The notes: generated by a model from the letters alone, not told the origin. A stretch of DNA of 16,900 nucleotides from VFZS01 sp964353255 (GCA_964353255.1 CAYGVJ010000113.1:1-16900), one strand, 5' to 3'. Numbered from the stretch's first letter, positions 1 to 7,136 are shown. Numbers and translations: made by a program.

Positions 1-656
1 TAGACCAGCGTGCTGCGCTCGGTGTACTGGCCGTCCTCGTCGATGTCTATGCCCTCGGCCAGCCACTGATCGATGCGCCGCACGTAGGCCGGCTCGCCGA
101 ACAGCTCGTGCAACTGGGCCAGGGCCGCGCACACCACCCAGCGATGATTCGGCGTGTGCACGCCGCCGCCCGCCAGCGCGCCGCCGGCTTTGCGCAGGAA
201 CGGCTCCACCATGCTGGCCAGCTCGCGCTCCCCGTTCCGCCGGGCCAGGCACGCCGCCGTCGCCACGTTCTGCGCCAGAAAGGCCGTATCCGGCGGCGAG
301 TTGAAGTTGGTGATGACGAGGTCGATGTTGCCGCGCTCGTTCTGCGCCCGATTCAAGCAGCCCGCCGCCAGACGCATTCTCTCGACGAGCAGGTTGTCGC
401 CGTGGAACCTCGAGCCGGGGTGCAGAAACGCCGCCATCAGCGTCTCCAGGATCCCGCCCGCGGCGCCCGCGTGGTGGAGGCCGACGTCATCCGGGTAGAC
501 TCCGCACCAAGGGCTCTTTTCATCCGTGATCTGCAACTTAAGCAGCCGCTCGACGCTTTCGTCGTGGCGGCTCAGGGTGGCAGGATCAACCGCCGCCGCG
601 CCCGCGGCTGCGGCCATCGCGCTCAGAACCTCCCGGCGGGACAGTTCTCCGGGCAT
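1..656 (-). CDS. Tat-exported protein of unknown function, N-terminal part (truncated by window edge)
   Basis: This is the 5' part (218 codons) of a gene that continues beyond base 1. The ATG at 656 is the first start after the in-frame stop of the efflux adaptor gene upstream. The N-terminus reads MPGELSRREVLSAMAAAAGAAA: a twin-arginine motif (SRREVL, residues 6-11) followed by an Ala-rich hydrophobic stretch, typical of a Tat signal peptide, so export of a folded protein is likely. The mature part is rich in helix-like segments, with TPNHRWVVCAALAQL around residues 172-186 and YPDDVGLHHAGAAGG near 55. This resembles the helical (alpha/alpha)6-toroid proteins seen among heparinase/alginate-lyase-like families, but I cannot assign a family with certainty. 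No clear Shine-Dalgarno is visible; only six bases separate it from the upstream stop, so translational coupling in an operon is likely. Confidence 0.75.
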   Translation of the reverse strand, partial: MPGELSRREVLSAMAAAAGAAAVDPATLSRHDESVERLLKLQITDEKSPWCGVYPDDVGLHHAGAAGGILETLMAAFLHPGSRFHGDNLLVERMRLAAGCLNRAQNERGNIDLVITNFNSPPDTAFLAQNVATAACLARRNGERELASMVEPFLRKAGGALAGGGVHTPNHRWVVCAALAQLHELFGEPAYVRRIDQWLAEGIDIDEDGQYTERSTLV

Positions 657-662
657 CCCAGT

Positions 663-1883
663 TCACGGAAACACGGGCTTGACGCGAACGCCGTCCCGGA
701 GCGGCTGTTCGCTGGTGAGCGCCACCGCGTCGCCTTCGGCCAGGCCCTCGAGGACCACCACCCGGGTGACGCTCGAAGCGCCCGCGTGTACCGCGCGCCA
801 CGCCACCCGCTCGCCTTCGAGCAGGAAGACCCCGGGCTGGTTCGCCTGCTTGCGCAGCGCCTCCTTGGGGATGGTCAGCCCGTTGTCAACCACCTGCGAG
901 ATGATCTCGGCGTTGACGTTGGTCCCCGGCAGGAGCGCCCTGCCCGGGTTTTCGATGGTGCAGAGAACCTCGCCCACCTGGCGGGTGCCTAGCGCGGTCA
1001 CTTCCGTGGGGACCTTGTCAACGGTTCCTTTCCACTGCCGGCCCGGCAGGGCGTCCCAGGTGATGGTCACCGGCACGCCTTGCGCCACCCGCCCCAGCTC
1101 CGGCTCGTCCACGTAGACGCGCACGCGCAGGCGGTCCACCAACCCCACGCCGGCCACCAGGTCACCGGGATTCAGGTAGGAGCCCACGCGCGCGTCGAGC
1201 TGGTAGACTACGCCCGCCATCGGTGCGCGGATCACAGCCAGTTCGAGCCGCTGCTCGGCCGCCTGCCGGGTCGCCTGGGCCTCCCTCAGGCGCGCCTCCG
1301 CAGCCGCGGTGTCCGCGTGGCTGACCAGCGCCGCACGTCTGCGCTCGAGGCTTTGGATCTGCGCCTCGATCTGCTCGACTCGGCGGGCGGCATCCGAAAC
1401 CTCCTGGCGCGTGGCCGCCTGCTTGTCAGCCAGGCGCCGGGAGACGGCCAACTCGCGCTGCGCCGCTTCCAGGTCCATCCGGGCGCGCTTCAAGCCGCTT
1501 CCAATCTCCGCCAGATCCACCGAACGGCCGCCTTGCTTGAGCGCATCCAGTTCCGCCTGGGCCAGAGCCACTCGCGCCGAGGCCGCCTCCACCTCGGCGC
1601 GGGCCTCCCGGGCGTCAACCTCCACCAGCGGCGCCCCCTTGTTCACCCAGGCGCCTTTCTCGACTGTCACCTTCTCGACGGCGCCCTGGCGCCCGGCCCG
1701 AACCGCCACCCATTGCCACGGTTCCGCCTTGCCGTTGGTCACCAGCGTGCTCACCAGCTTCTCTGTCCGGACCCGAGCGAAGGGCGCCTCGGGAGGAGCC
1801 GAGCTGCGCTGGCGAATCCACCAGGCCCCGGCGACCAGCAGCACGGCTGCGACGGCGAACCAGAGCAGTCTTCTCAAGGACAT
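663..1883 (-). CDS. HlyD/RND-type efflux periplasmic adaptor (membrane fusion protein)
   Basis: A 406-aa membrane fusion protein that would bridge an inner-membrane pump and an outer-membrane channel. Seen in the sequence: an N-terminal transmembrane anchor (about residues 5-23, after MSLRR), the first half of the lipoyl/barrel-sandwich domain (about 58-90, GAVEKVTVEKGAWVNKGAPL), a long Ala/Glu/Arg-rich coiled-coil hairpin (about 92-215), the second lipoyl half with the family motif IRAPMAGVVYQLDARVGSYL (218-237), then the beta-barrel (VRVYVDEPELG) and a C-terminal membrane-proximal domain (TIPKEAL). Length is normal for the family. No ABC permease, RND pump or TolC-like gene lies next to it in the window, so the substrate is unknown. 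Its neighbour downstream is the Tat-exported protein. The ATG at 1883 has no convincing Shine-Dalgarno. Confidence 0.92.
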   Translation of the reverse strand: MSLRRLLWFAVAAVLLVAGAWWIRQRSSAPPEAPFARVRTEKLVSTLVTNGKAEPWQWVAVRAGRQGAVEKVTVEKGAWVNKGAPLVEVDAREARAEVEAASARVALAQAELDALKQGGRSVDLAEIGSGLKRARMDLEAAQRELAVSRRLADKQAATRQEVSDAARRVEQIEAQIQSLERRRAALVSHADTAAAEARLREAQATRQAAEQRLELAVIRAPMAGVVYQLDARVGSYLNPGDLVAGVGLVDRLRVRVYVDEPELGRVAQGVPVTITWDALPGRQWKGTVDKVPTEVTALGTRQVGEVLCTIENPGRALLPGTNVNAEIISQVVDNGLTIPKEALRKQANQPGVFLLEGERVAWRAVHAGASSVTRVVVLEGLAEGDAVALTSEQPLRDGVRVKPVFP

Positions 1884-1950
1884 GTAAGGGGCTGACCGCC
1901 CACCTTATTCTCCCAGATGCGACCGCGGGATGGCGAGAGGCGAGCCGTTG

Positions 1951-1956
1951 TAGAAT
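1951..1956 (+). promoter_or_regulatory. Putative -10 box (TAGAAT) close to the start codon at 1966
   Basis: TAGAAT differs from TATAAT at one position and ends nine bases before the ATG at 1966. A transcript would begin about 6-8 bases after the box, at or just before the ATG, which leaves no room for a Shine-Dalgarno; none is present. No good -35 box was seen. A leaderless or nearly leaderless transcript is inferred. Confidence 0.45.
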
Positions 1957-1965
1957 GATGAGTGC

Positions 1966-2301
1966 ATGCCGGTCTACCGGATCCACCGGCTCAAGGACAC
2001 CCATCAGGAGCAGTACCGCTGGTCCCCGCATACCCCCGGTCCCGCCCAGGTCAAGCCCAAGGACTACCAGCCGGCCGGCGAGATTGAGGCCGCCAGCCTG
2101 TATTCGGCCTGGGCTCGGCTGCGGGAGGAGGGGAAGCCCCTCCGCGTGGGCGACCTCCTGGAGGTCGAGACGGGCGAACTGCGGATCTGCAAGTACGTGG
2201 GGTTCGAGGAAGCCCACTGGGTGCTGCCCGAGCCGCAGCCGCCGGCCGGGCCATCCCCGGCCAGCATCTCCGAATCTTCGGAAGGGAGTCCGTCCGGGTA
2301 G
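1966..2301 (+). CDS. Hypothetical protein, 111 aa
   Basis: I do not recognise a family. The protein starts MPVYRIHRLKDTHQEQYRW and has a compact, charged, soluble-looking N-terminal part of about 85 residues (RVGDLLEVETGELRICKYVG near 61-80, HWVLPEPQP near 84-92), followed by a low-complexity tail rich in Pro, Ser and Gly that is probably disordered. There is no signal peptide or membrane segment. The stop codon TAG is directly followed by the ATG of the 2H-phosphoesterase gene (TAGATG), so the two are almost certainly co-transcribed and translationally coupled. The reading frame shows the third-position GC bias of the neighbouring genes, which supports it being real. No function is proposed. 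Confidence 0.75.
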   Translation: MPVYRIHRLKDTHQEQYRWSPHTPGPAQVKPKDYQPAGEIEAASLYSAWARLREEGKPLRVGDLLEVETGELRICKYVGFEEAHWVLPEPQPPAGPSPASISESSEGSPSG

Positions 2302-2868
2302 ATGCGCGAGTGTGCCGAAGGCGGCGTCCAGTTGCTCAACAACTTCGCCCTGGTCACCTACATCCCTGAGCCGCTGAGATCCTTCCTGGACGCTTTGCGC
2401 AAGGAGTTGGCGCCGGACTGCTTTCCCCAGGCTCACGTGACCATCCTGCCGCCGCGGCTGCTGCTGGTCAGTCCCGAGGAGGCCTGGGAAGCCATACGAC
2501 CTTTGGCGGAGGGTTTCCCCTCCTTCGAGATCGCACCTGCCGAGGTGGAGCTTTTCGAGGCCAGCCCGGTGGTCTACATTGCGCTGGGCGCCGGCAGGGA
2601 TGAGCTGCTGCGCCTGCACGAGCGCCTCAACTGCGGCTGCCTGGAGTTCCCCGAACCGTTCTTCTATCATCCGCACATCACCCTGGCCCAGGACTTGCCC
2701 CGCCAGCAGATCGAGGAGCTATTTCCGGTGGCGCAGCGGCGCTGGGCCGAGTACTCCTGCAAGGCCCCTTTCCGGGTCCGAACCGTGACCTTCGTCCAGA
2801 ACACCTCCGATAACCTGTGGGTTGATCTGGCCGAATGCAGCCTGGCGACGCCCGAGTCCGGCTCCTGA
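2302..2868 (+). CDS. 2'-5' RNA ligase family / 2H phosphoesterase superfamily protein
   Basis: A 188-aa protein of the 2H phosphoesterase (LigT/2'-5' RNA ligase-like) superfamily. Both signature HxT motifs are present: HVTILPP with H45 and HITLAQ with H125, spaced about 80 residues apart as expected for the two lobes of the fold; the two histidines form the active site. Known members hydrolyse 2',3'-cyclic phosphates or ligate RNA ends through 2'-5' bonds; the substrate here cannot be told from sequence. The protein appears cytoplasmic. The ATG at 2302 directly abuts the stop of the upstream gene and has no well-placed Shine-Dalgarno, so it probably depends on translational coupling. An alternative TTG start ten codons on would still retain both motifs. 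It converges on ligA, with a palindromic repeat in between. Confidence 0.85.
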   Translation: MRECAEGGVQLLNNFALVTYIPEPLRSFLDALRKELAPDCFPQAHVTILPPRLLLVSPEEAWEAIRPLAEGFPSFEIAPAEVELFEASPVVYIALGAGRDELLRLHERLNCGCLEFPEPFFYHPHITLAQDLPRQQIEELFPVAQRRWAEYSCKAPFRVRTVTFVQNTSDNLWVDLAECSLATPESGS

Positions 2869-2905
2869 AGGCTCACACGGCCGCCGCTCAGCTCTGGTCT
2901 CACTA

Positions 2906-3010
2906 GTGTCCTGTCCCGCGAACAGCGTTGCAATGGGAAATCGTGGGACAGGCCTTCAGCCTGTCGGCCACGCCGGCTGCTATTGTCAAGGAACTTGCGG
3001 GACAGGACAC
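2906..3010. repeat. 105-bp nested palindrome with 14-bp perfect inverted ends
   Basis: GTGTCCTGTCCCGC (2906-2919) is perfectly repeated in inverse at 2997-3010. The 77 bases between hold a second hairpin, the REP-like core at 2943-2971. The arms themselves contain GGGACAGG, the same octamer as the core, so arm and core may be related. The element lies between convergent genes (2H phosphoesterase and ligA) and could act as a bidirectional terminator once transcribed, although there is no T-run. No target-site duplication was seen. Its right arm encodes the ligA C-terminus. Confidence 0.8.
2943..2971 (+). repeat. REP-like palindrome, copy A (GTGG head + GACAGGC stem)
   Basis: GTGG (2943-2946) is followed by GACAGGC (2947-2953), loop CTTCA, and GCCTGTC (2959-2965); CCAC at 2968-2971 can also pair with the GTGG head after a GG bulge. 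A GTGG or GTAG tetranucleotide followed by an imperfect palindrome is the hallmark of REP elements mobilised by RAYT transposases. Two further copies of the same head and stem lie at 14414-14487. Confidence 0.7.
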
Positions 3011-5013
3011 GCGCCGAGCATCTCCAGCAATCGCGCCTGATCGATCACCGGGACACCCAACGCGCGGGCTTTGTCGAGCTTGGAGCCGGCCTCGGCGCCG
3101 GCCACGACGTAATTGGTCTGCTTGCTGACCGAGCCGGTCACCTTCCCCCCCGCTGCTTCGATGCGGGCCTTGGCCTCCTCGCGGGTCAGCGAGGGCAGCG
3201 TGCCGGTCAGCACGAAGGTTAGGCCCTCGAGTGAGCCGCCCTTCGGTCGCGTCACCTGGTGCTCGAATTGCAGCCCGGCTTCGCGCAGGCGCTCGACGAG
3301 CGCCTGGTTGCGAGGCTCCTGGAAGAACCGGCAGATGCTCTCGGCCACCTTGGGGCCCACTTCTTCGGCAGCCACGAGCTCTTCTTGGCTGGCGGCGGCG
3401 ATGGTGCCGAGGCTGCCGAAAGTTCGGGCGAGGATCTCCGCGGTGCGACCGCCCACGAAGCGGATGCCCAGGGCGTGCAGCACACGCGGCAGCGGCTGTC
3501 GCTTCGAAGCCTCGATGTTGCGCAGGAGCTTTTCGGCGGATTTCTTCCCCATTCGCTCCAGGTCTTCCAATTGCTCCTGGGTCAGCTTGTAGATATCGGC
3601 CACGCTGGCTGCGAGGCCGCGGTCCACAAGCTGATCGACCAGAGCGTCGCCCAGGCCGTCGATGTCCATGATCCCGCGCGCGGCGAAGTGCAGAATGGAT
3701 TCCTTCAGGCGCGCCGGGCAGTTCGTGTTGATGCAGCGGCTGGCCACCTCGCCTTCTTCACGCACCACCGCGCCGCCGCACACCGGGCATTCCTTGGGCA
3801 TCTGGAACGGGCGCCGCCCGGCGCCCTGCCGCGTCACGCGGACCACCTTGGGGATCACGTCGCCGCTGCGCTCGATGATCACCGAGTCCCCAATATGCAG
3901 GGAATCGCCCACCTCCACCCCCAGCCGCCGGATCTCGTCCTCGTTGTGCAGCGTGGCGCGGGAGACCGTCACCCCGCCCACCTCGACCGGCCTCAGGTGC
4001 GCCACCGGGGTGAGGGTGCCCGTCCGGCCCACCTGCACGCCGATGTTCTCGACCACCGTCTCGGCCTGCCGGGCCGCGTACTTGAAGGCGATGGCCCAGC
4101 GCGGCGCTTTGGCCGTCCAGCCCAGCTCCCGCTGCTGGGCGGCGGAGTCGATCTTGACCACCACGCCGTCAATCTCGTACGGCAGGTCCTCGCGCCGGCT
4201 CTCCCAGTGGCGGTAGAAGTCCAGCAGCGCCTCGACGTCCTCGCACAGGCGCCGGTGCGGGTTCACCTTGAACCCGAACTTGGCCAGCGCATCCAGGCAT
4301 TCCCACTGGCTGTCGTAGAGCGGGCTGCCACCGGCCAACAGGAAGTAGGCGAAGTAGTCCAGCCGCCGCGAAGCGGTGATCGCCGGCTCCAGCACGCGGA
4401 TCGAGCCGGCGGCGGCGTTGCGCGGGTTGGCAAAGCGCGGCAGCTCCTGCTGTTCCCGCTCCAGGTTCAGCCGCTCGAAGGCGCGCCGGTTCAGGATCGC
4501 CTCCCCGCGCACCTCGAACTCCGCCGGGGCCTCGCTCACCCGCAGGGGCAGCGAGCGAATGGTGCGCGCGTTCTCGGTCACGTCCTCGCCCACCGTGCCG
4601 TCGCCCCGCGTCACGGCCTGCTCGAGCAGGCCGCCGCGGTAGCGCACGGCGATGGAGAGGCCGTCCAGCTTCAGCTCGGCCACGTAGCGGTACGGAGCGC
4701 TGCCCAGCAGGCCGCGCACCCGCCGGTCGAAATCGCGCAACTCGCCCTCGTTGAGCGCATTATCCAGGCTCAGCATGGAGGAGCTGTGCGCCACTTTCAC
4801 AAAGCCCTCGCGGGGCTTGCCTCCCACGCGCTGGGTGGGAGAATCCGGCGTCACCAGCTCGGGATGCGCGGCTTCCAGCTCGCGGAGCCGGTTCATCAAC
4901 TGGTCGTATTCGGCGTCGCTGATCTCCGGCTGATCCAGCACGTAGTAGAGGTGCTCGTGGCGCTGGATGGTTCGACGAAGCTCCTGGATTTCCCGGGCGA
5001 TTTCCTTGGCCAT
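2986..5013 (-). CDS. ligA: NAD-dependent DNA ligase LigA
   Basis: A 675-aa NAD+-dependent DNA ligase that seals nicks in replication and repair. Domains in order: Ia domain (1-70, with HLYYVLDQPEISDAEYD), adenylation domain with the KLDG motif (K115 is the AMP-accepting lysine; NPRNAAAGS at 196-204), OB fold, Cys4 zinc finger (C409, C412, C427, C432), helix-hairpin-helix region, and a C-terminal BRCT domain (from about 592, LTFVLTGTLPSLTREEAKARI). Length matches the family. I chose the ATG at 5013 (MAKEIAREI), where family similarity begins; a longer reading from 5052 would overlap the divergent gene. There is no Shine-Dalgarno; TATAAT on this strand lies nine bases upstream. The last seven residues (CPVPQVP, 669-675) and the stop come from the palindromic repeat. 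Confidence 0.97.
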   Translation of the reverse strand: MAKEIAREIQELRRTIQRHEHLYYVLDQPEISDAEYDQLMNRLRELEAAHPELVTPDSPTQRVGGKPREGFVKVAHSSSMLSLDNALNEGELRDFDRRVRGLLGSAPYRYVAELKLDGLSIAVRYRGGLLEQAVTRGDGTVGEDVTENARTIRSLPLRVSEAPAEFEVRGEAILNRRAFERLNLEREQQELPRFANPRNAAAGSIRVLEPAITASRRLDYFAYFLLAGGSPLYDSQWECLDALAKFGFKVNPHRRLCEDVEALLDFYRHWESRREDLPYEIDGVVVKIDSAAQQRELGWTAKAPRWAIAFKYAARQAETVVENIGVQVGRTGTLTPVAHLRPVEVGGVTVSRATLHNEDEIRRLGVEVGDSLHIGDSVIIERSGDVIPKVVRVTRQGAGRRPFQMPKECPVCGGAVVREEGEVASRCINTNCPARLKESILHFAARGIMDIDGLGDALVDQLVDRGLAASVADIYKLTQEQLEDLERMGKKSAEKLLRNIEASKRQPLPRVLHALGIRFVGGRTAEILARTFGSLGTIAAASQEELVAAEEVGPKVAESICRFFQEPRNQALVERLREAGLQFEHQVTRPKGGSLEGLTFVLTGTLPSLTREEAKARIEAAGGKVTGSVSKQTNYVVAGAEAGSKLDKARALGVPVIDQARLLEMLGACPVPQVP

Positions 5014-5021
5014 CGCGGTTT

Positions 5022-5030
5022 TATTATAAT
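5022..5030. promoter_or_regulatory. Divergent promoter with palindromic -10 (ATTATAAT) between ligA and the lipid kinase gene
   Basis: Bases 5023-5030 read ATTATAAT, identical on both strands, so a perfect TATAAT occurs on minus (5028-5023) and on plus (5025-5030). On minus the box ends nine bases before the ligA ATG, giving a leaderless or nearly leaderless transcript. On plus it ends one base before the presumed GTG at 5032, too close to serve that start, although the overlapping TATTAT (5022-5027) fits slightly better. The A/T island of twelve bases (5019-5030) stands out in GC-rich DNA. Confidence 0.6.
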
Positions 5031-5031
5031 C

Positions 5032-5994
5032 GTGGAAATCGCTGCCTATCAAAACGTCACCCTGATCTACAACCCCTGCGCGGGGGCGTTGCGCCGGAAG
5101 CGCGACGCGCCGTTGCGGCGCGCCATCGCTCTGCTAGAGGGGCAGGGATACCGCGTCCGGGCCACGCCCACGCCCGGCCCCGGCGCTGCCGGCTCGCTGG
5201 CCCGCCAGGCCATCGAGGAAGGCGCGGAACTCATCCTGGTCCTGGGCGGCGACGGGACCGTCAATGAGACTGCCTCCGGCATGATCGGCAGCCGCATCCC
5301 GCTGGGCGTTCTGCCGGCCGGGACGGCCAATGTGCTGGCGCGGGAACTGGGCCTGGGCTGTAATATGCTCAAAGCGGCGGCGCGCGTCCCTGAGTGCGTG
5401 CCGCAGAGGATCGCGGTGGGGCTGCTGCGCATGGACGGCTACACCCGGTCGCGGCACTTTCTGCTGATGGCCGGGGTGGGCTTCGACGGGCACATAGTCT
5501 ATCACCTCAACCTGGAGCTGAAGTCGCGGCTGGGCCAGCTTGCCTACTGGAGCGGCGCGCTGCGCCAGGTGGCCCGCCGCCCCGAGGAGTTCGAGGTGCA
5601 GGTGGAGGAGCGGCGTTACCGATGCTCGTTCGCCCTGGCCAGCCGCACGCGCAACTACGCCGGCTACCTGGAGATGGCCCGCCACGCCTCCTTGCTGGGC
5701 GAGGATTTCGCGGTGGTGCTCTTCGAGGGCCGCTCCACCTTTCGGTACTACGCCAGATACCTGCCGGCGGTGCTGGCGGGCCGGCTGCCGCGTACTAGCG
5801 GGATCACCGTACTGCGCGCCCGCAAGCTCACCTACACCGCCGCGGGGGAAGCGCCGATCCACATCCAGGTGGACGGAGAGTATGCCGGGCGGCTGCCGGC
5901 CAGCGTCGAGATAGTGCCGGACGCGCTGAGCGTGCTGGCGCCGCCGGAGTTTGCCCGGGTTGACGCCATGAGGATTGCTCGATGGACCCGCTGA
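5032..5994 (+). CDS. Diacylglycerol kinase-family lipid kinase (DagK/YegS-like)
   Basis: A 320-aa member of the DAGK catalytic (LCB5/YegS) family, which phosphorylates lipids such as diacylglycerol with ATP at the membrane. Visible motifs: LIYNPCAG (11-18, nucleotide-binding N-terminus), the signature GGDGTVNE (72-79), LPAGTANVLAREL (94-106), AGVGFDG (147-153) of the second domain, and IHIQVDGEYAG near the C-terminus, matching the family's DGE motif. Length is normal. The open frame extends far upstream through ligA antisense; GTG at 5032 is the first plausible start after ligA begins and places the NP motif at the usual distance. No other ATG, GTG or TTG precedes the motif. Its end overlaps the next gene by 13 bases, indicating an operon. 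Lipid substrate is not determinable. Confidence 0.9.
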   Translation: MEIAAYQNVTLIYNPCAGALRRKRDAPLRRAIALLEGQGYRVRATPTPGPGAAGSLARQAIEEGAELILVLGGDGTVNETASGMIGSRIPLGVLPAGTANVLARELGLGCNMLKAAARVPECVPQRIAVGLLRMDGYTRSRHFLLMAGVGFDGHIVYHLNLELKSRLGQLAYWSGALRQVARRPEEFEVQVEERRYRCSFALASRTRNYAGYLEMARHASLLGEDFAVVLFEGRSTFRYYARYLPAVLAGRLPRTSGITVLRARKLTYTAAGEAPIHIQVDGEYAGRLPASVEIVPDALSVLAPPEFARVDAMRIARWTR

Positions 5995-6977
5995 CTCATG
6001 CCTTGACCGGCCTGGCCTTAGGTCATACGGGCCTGAAACGCTGGTGTCGCTATGGGGCGACGGTGCTGGTGCTGGCGGCCACTGTGCCGGATATCGAGAT
6101 CATCACCGCCCTGGGCGGCGCGGTCACCTACCTGCACTACCACCGGCACCTGACGCACTCGCTAGTGGCGGCGCCGCTGGTGGCTCTGCTCCCCTGGCTG
6201 GTGGTGTTGGCGCTGGCGCGGGGAAAGCTGAACCGGGGGCGCGCGTATGTGCTCGCGCTCCTCGGCGTGTTCTCGCACCTGGCCTTCGATTTGACCAACG
6301 CCTACGGCGTGCGGCTGCTGCTGCCCTTTTCGGACCGCTGGTTACGCCTGGACATCAACAGTCTGACGGATTTCTGGATTCTGGGCGCGCTGATGGTGGG
6401 CGCTTTCGGGCCCTGGCTGGCGCAGTTGGTCAGCTCGGAGATCGGCGACCGGCGAGGCTCAGGACGCGGCCTGGCCCTGCTGGCGCTGGTCCTTGTAGTG
6501 TGCTTCGACCTGGGCCGCTACGTCCTCCACGAGCGCGCGGTGGCGGTGCTGGATTCGCGGCTCTACCAGGGCGTCGCGCCCACTCGGGTGGCCGCCTTCC
6601 CTGACGCCGCCAACCCGCTCCGCTGGACCGGGCTGGTCGAGACGCCGGGCTTCTATTCCATCCACCCGGTGAATTTGCGCGAAGACTTCGATCCCACGGC
6701 CGGGCACATCTTCTACCAGCCGGAGCTTGGCCCGGCGGAGACCGTCGCCTGGGAGGCGGCCCGTCGCAGCGAGGCTTTCCGGGTGTTCTTGCAGTTTGCG
6801 CAGTATCCCCTGCGGCGCTTCTACCGGCTGGAGGAGCCTGAGGCGGGCCTGCGCGTCGAGGCCATGGATCTGCGCTTCGGCAATCCAGGGCGGCCGCGCT
6901 TCGTGGCGGTGGCCATTGTAGACGCCGACGGCCGCGTGCGCCGCTCGAGCTTCGGCTTCCTGCCCCCGGAGAAGTAA
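5982..6977 (+). CDS. YdjM/DUF457-family membrane-bound metal-dependent hydrolase
   Basis: A 331-aa inner-membrane protein of the COG1988 (DUF457, E. coli YdjM-like) family, predicted metal-dependent hydrolases. Seen: N-terminal MDPLTHALTGLALG with H6, VPDIE (35-39), the HRHLTHS box (54-60), SHLAFDLTNAYGVRLL with H99 and D103, then FSDRWLRLD, all family hallmarks with conserved His/Asp that should bind metal. Hydrophobic helices lie around 24-45, 60-80, 88-103, 128-148 and 160-175; the C-terminal half (about 180-331) is soluble. The ATG at 5982 lies inside the end of the lipid kinase gene (13-base overlap) and is preceded by GAGG at 5970-5973 with an eight-base spacing. The physiological substrate of the family is not established. 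Confidence 0.88.
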   Translation: MDPLTHALTGLALGHTGLKRWCRYGATVLVLAATVPDIEIITALGGAVTYLHYHRHLTHSLVAAPLVALLPWLVVLALARGKLNRGRAYVLALLGVFSHLAFDLTNAYGVRLLLPFSDRWLRLDINSLTDFWILGALMVGAFGPWLAQLVSSEIGDRRGSGRGLALLALVLVVCFDLGRYVLHERAVAVLDSRLYQGVAPTRVAAFPDAANPLRWTGLVETPGFYSIHPVNLREDFDPTAGHIFYQPELGPAETVAWEAARRSEAFRVFLQFAQYPLRRFYRLEEPEAGLRVEAMDLRFGNPGRPRFVAVAIVDADGRVRRSSFGFLPPEK

Positions 6978-7002
6978 CGAGCGGGTGGCGGGATGCGTGT
7001 TT

Positions 7003-7017
7003 CATAATAAGGCGAGG
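7003..7017 (+). promoter_or_regulatory. Putative -10 (CATAAT) and ribosome binding site for the 37-aa protein
   Basis: CATAAT (7003-7008) has one mismatch to the consensus and is followed by the purine-rich AAGGCGAGG (7009-7017), a reasonable Shine-Dalgarno five bases before the ATG at 7023. If the CATAAT box were used, the transcript would start inside the purine-rich block, so read-through from the upstream operon with this site acting only as ribosome binding site is equally possible. Confidence 0.4.
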
Positions 7018-7022
7018 TTCAA

Positions 7023-7136
7023 ATGGACACTCAACACACCATCCAGCTCATCTCGGCCATCTTGGCCGTGATCCTGATCGTGATCATCTTCATGCGCCGG
7101 AAGAAAAAGAAGAAGAAGAGCGACGAGGAGTCTTAG
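7023..7136 (+). CDS. Small single-pass membrane protein, 37 aa, with polylysine tail
   Basis: A 37-aa open frame: polar N-terminus (MDTQHTIQ), one strongly hydrophobic helix (about residues 9-24, LISAILAVILIVIIFM), then RRKKKKKK and an acidic end SDEES. By the positive-inside rule the C-terminus should face the cytoplasm. It has a plausible Shine-Dalgarno (AAGGCGAGG) and codon choices consistent with coding use, including an AAG/AAA lysine run. It follows the YdjM-like gene by 45 bases on the same strand. Its stop TAG (7134-7136) overlaps the stop of the convergent CpaE-like gene. I do not recognise a family; such one-helix proteins often modulate larger membrane proteins, but no function is claimed. 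Confidence 0.6.
   Translation: MDTQHTIQLISAILAVILIVIIFMRRKKKKKKSDEES

Noticed and set aside
2906..3010. Complete MITE or insertion sequence
   Set aside because: The ends are inverted, but no target-site duplication is visible and there is no transposase, so a mobile origin is not shown.
3259..5031. Upstream extension of the lipid kinase frame through the ligA antisense strand
   Set aside because: The extension is antisense to the clear LigA protein, and kinase-family similarity begins only after 5032.
5014..5052. LigA start 13 codons upstream (MIGSDFHDYNKTA)
   Set aside because: It has no family similarity, overlaps the divergent kinase start and would place the -10 box inside the gene.
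7108..7125. AAG/AAA-rich run as a possible microsatellite or slippage site
   Set aside because: It is explained as the lysine-rich cytoplasmic tail of the small membrane protein; the run mixes AAG and AAA codons.
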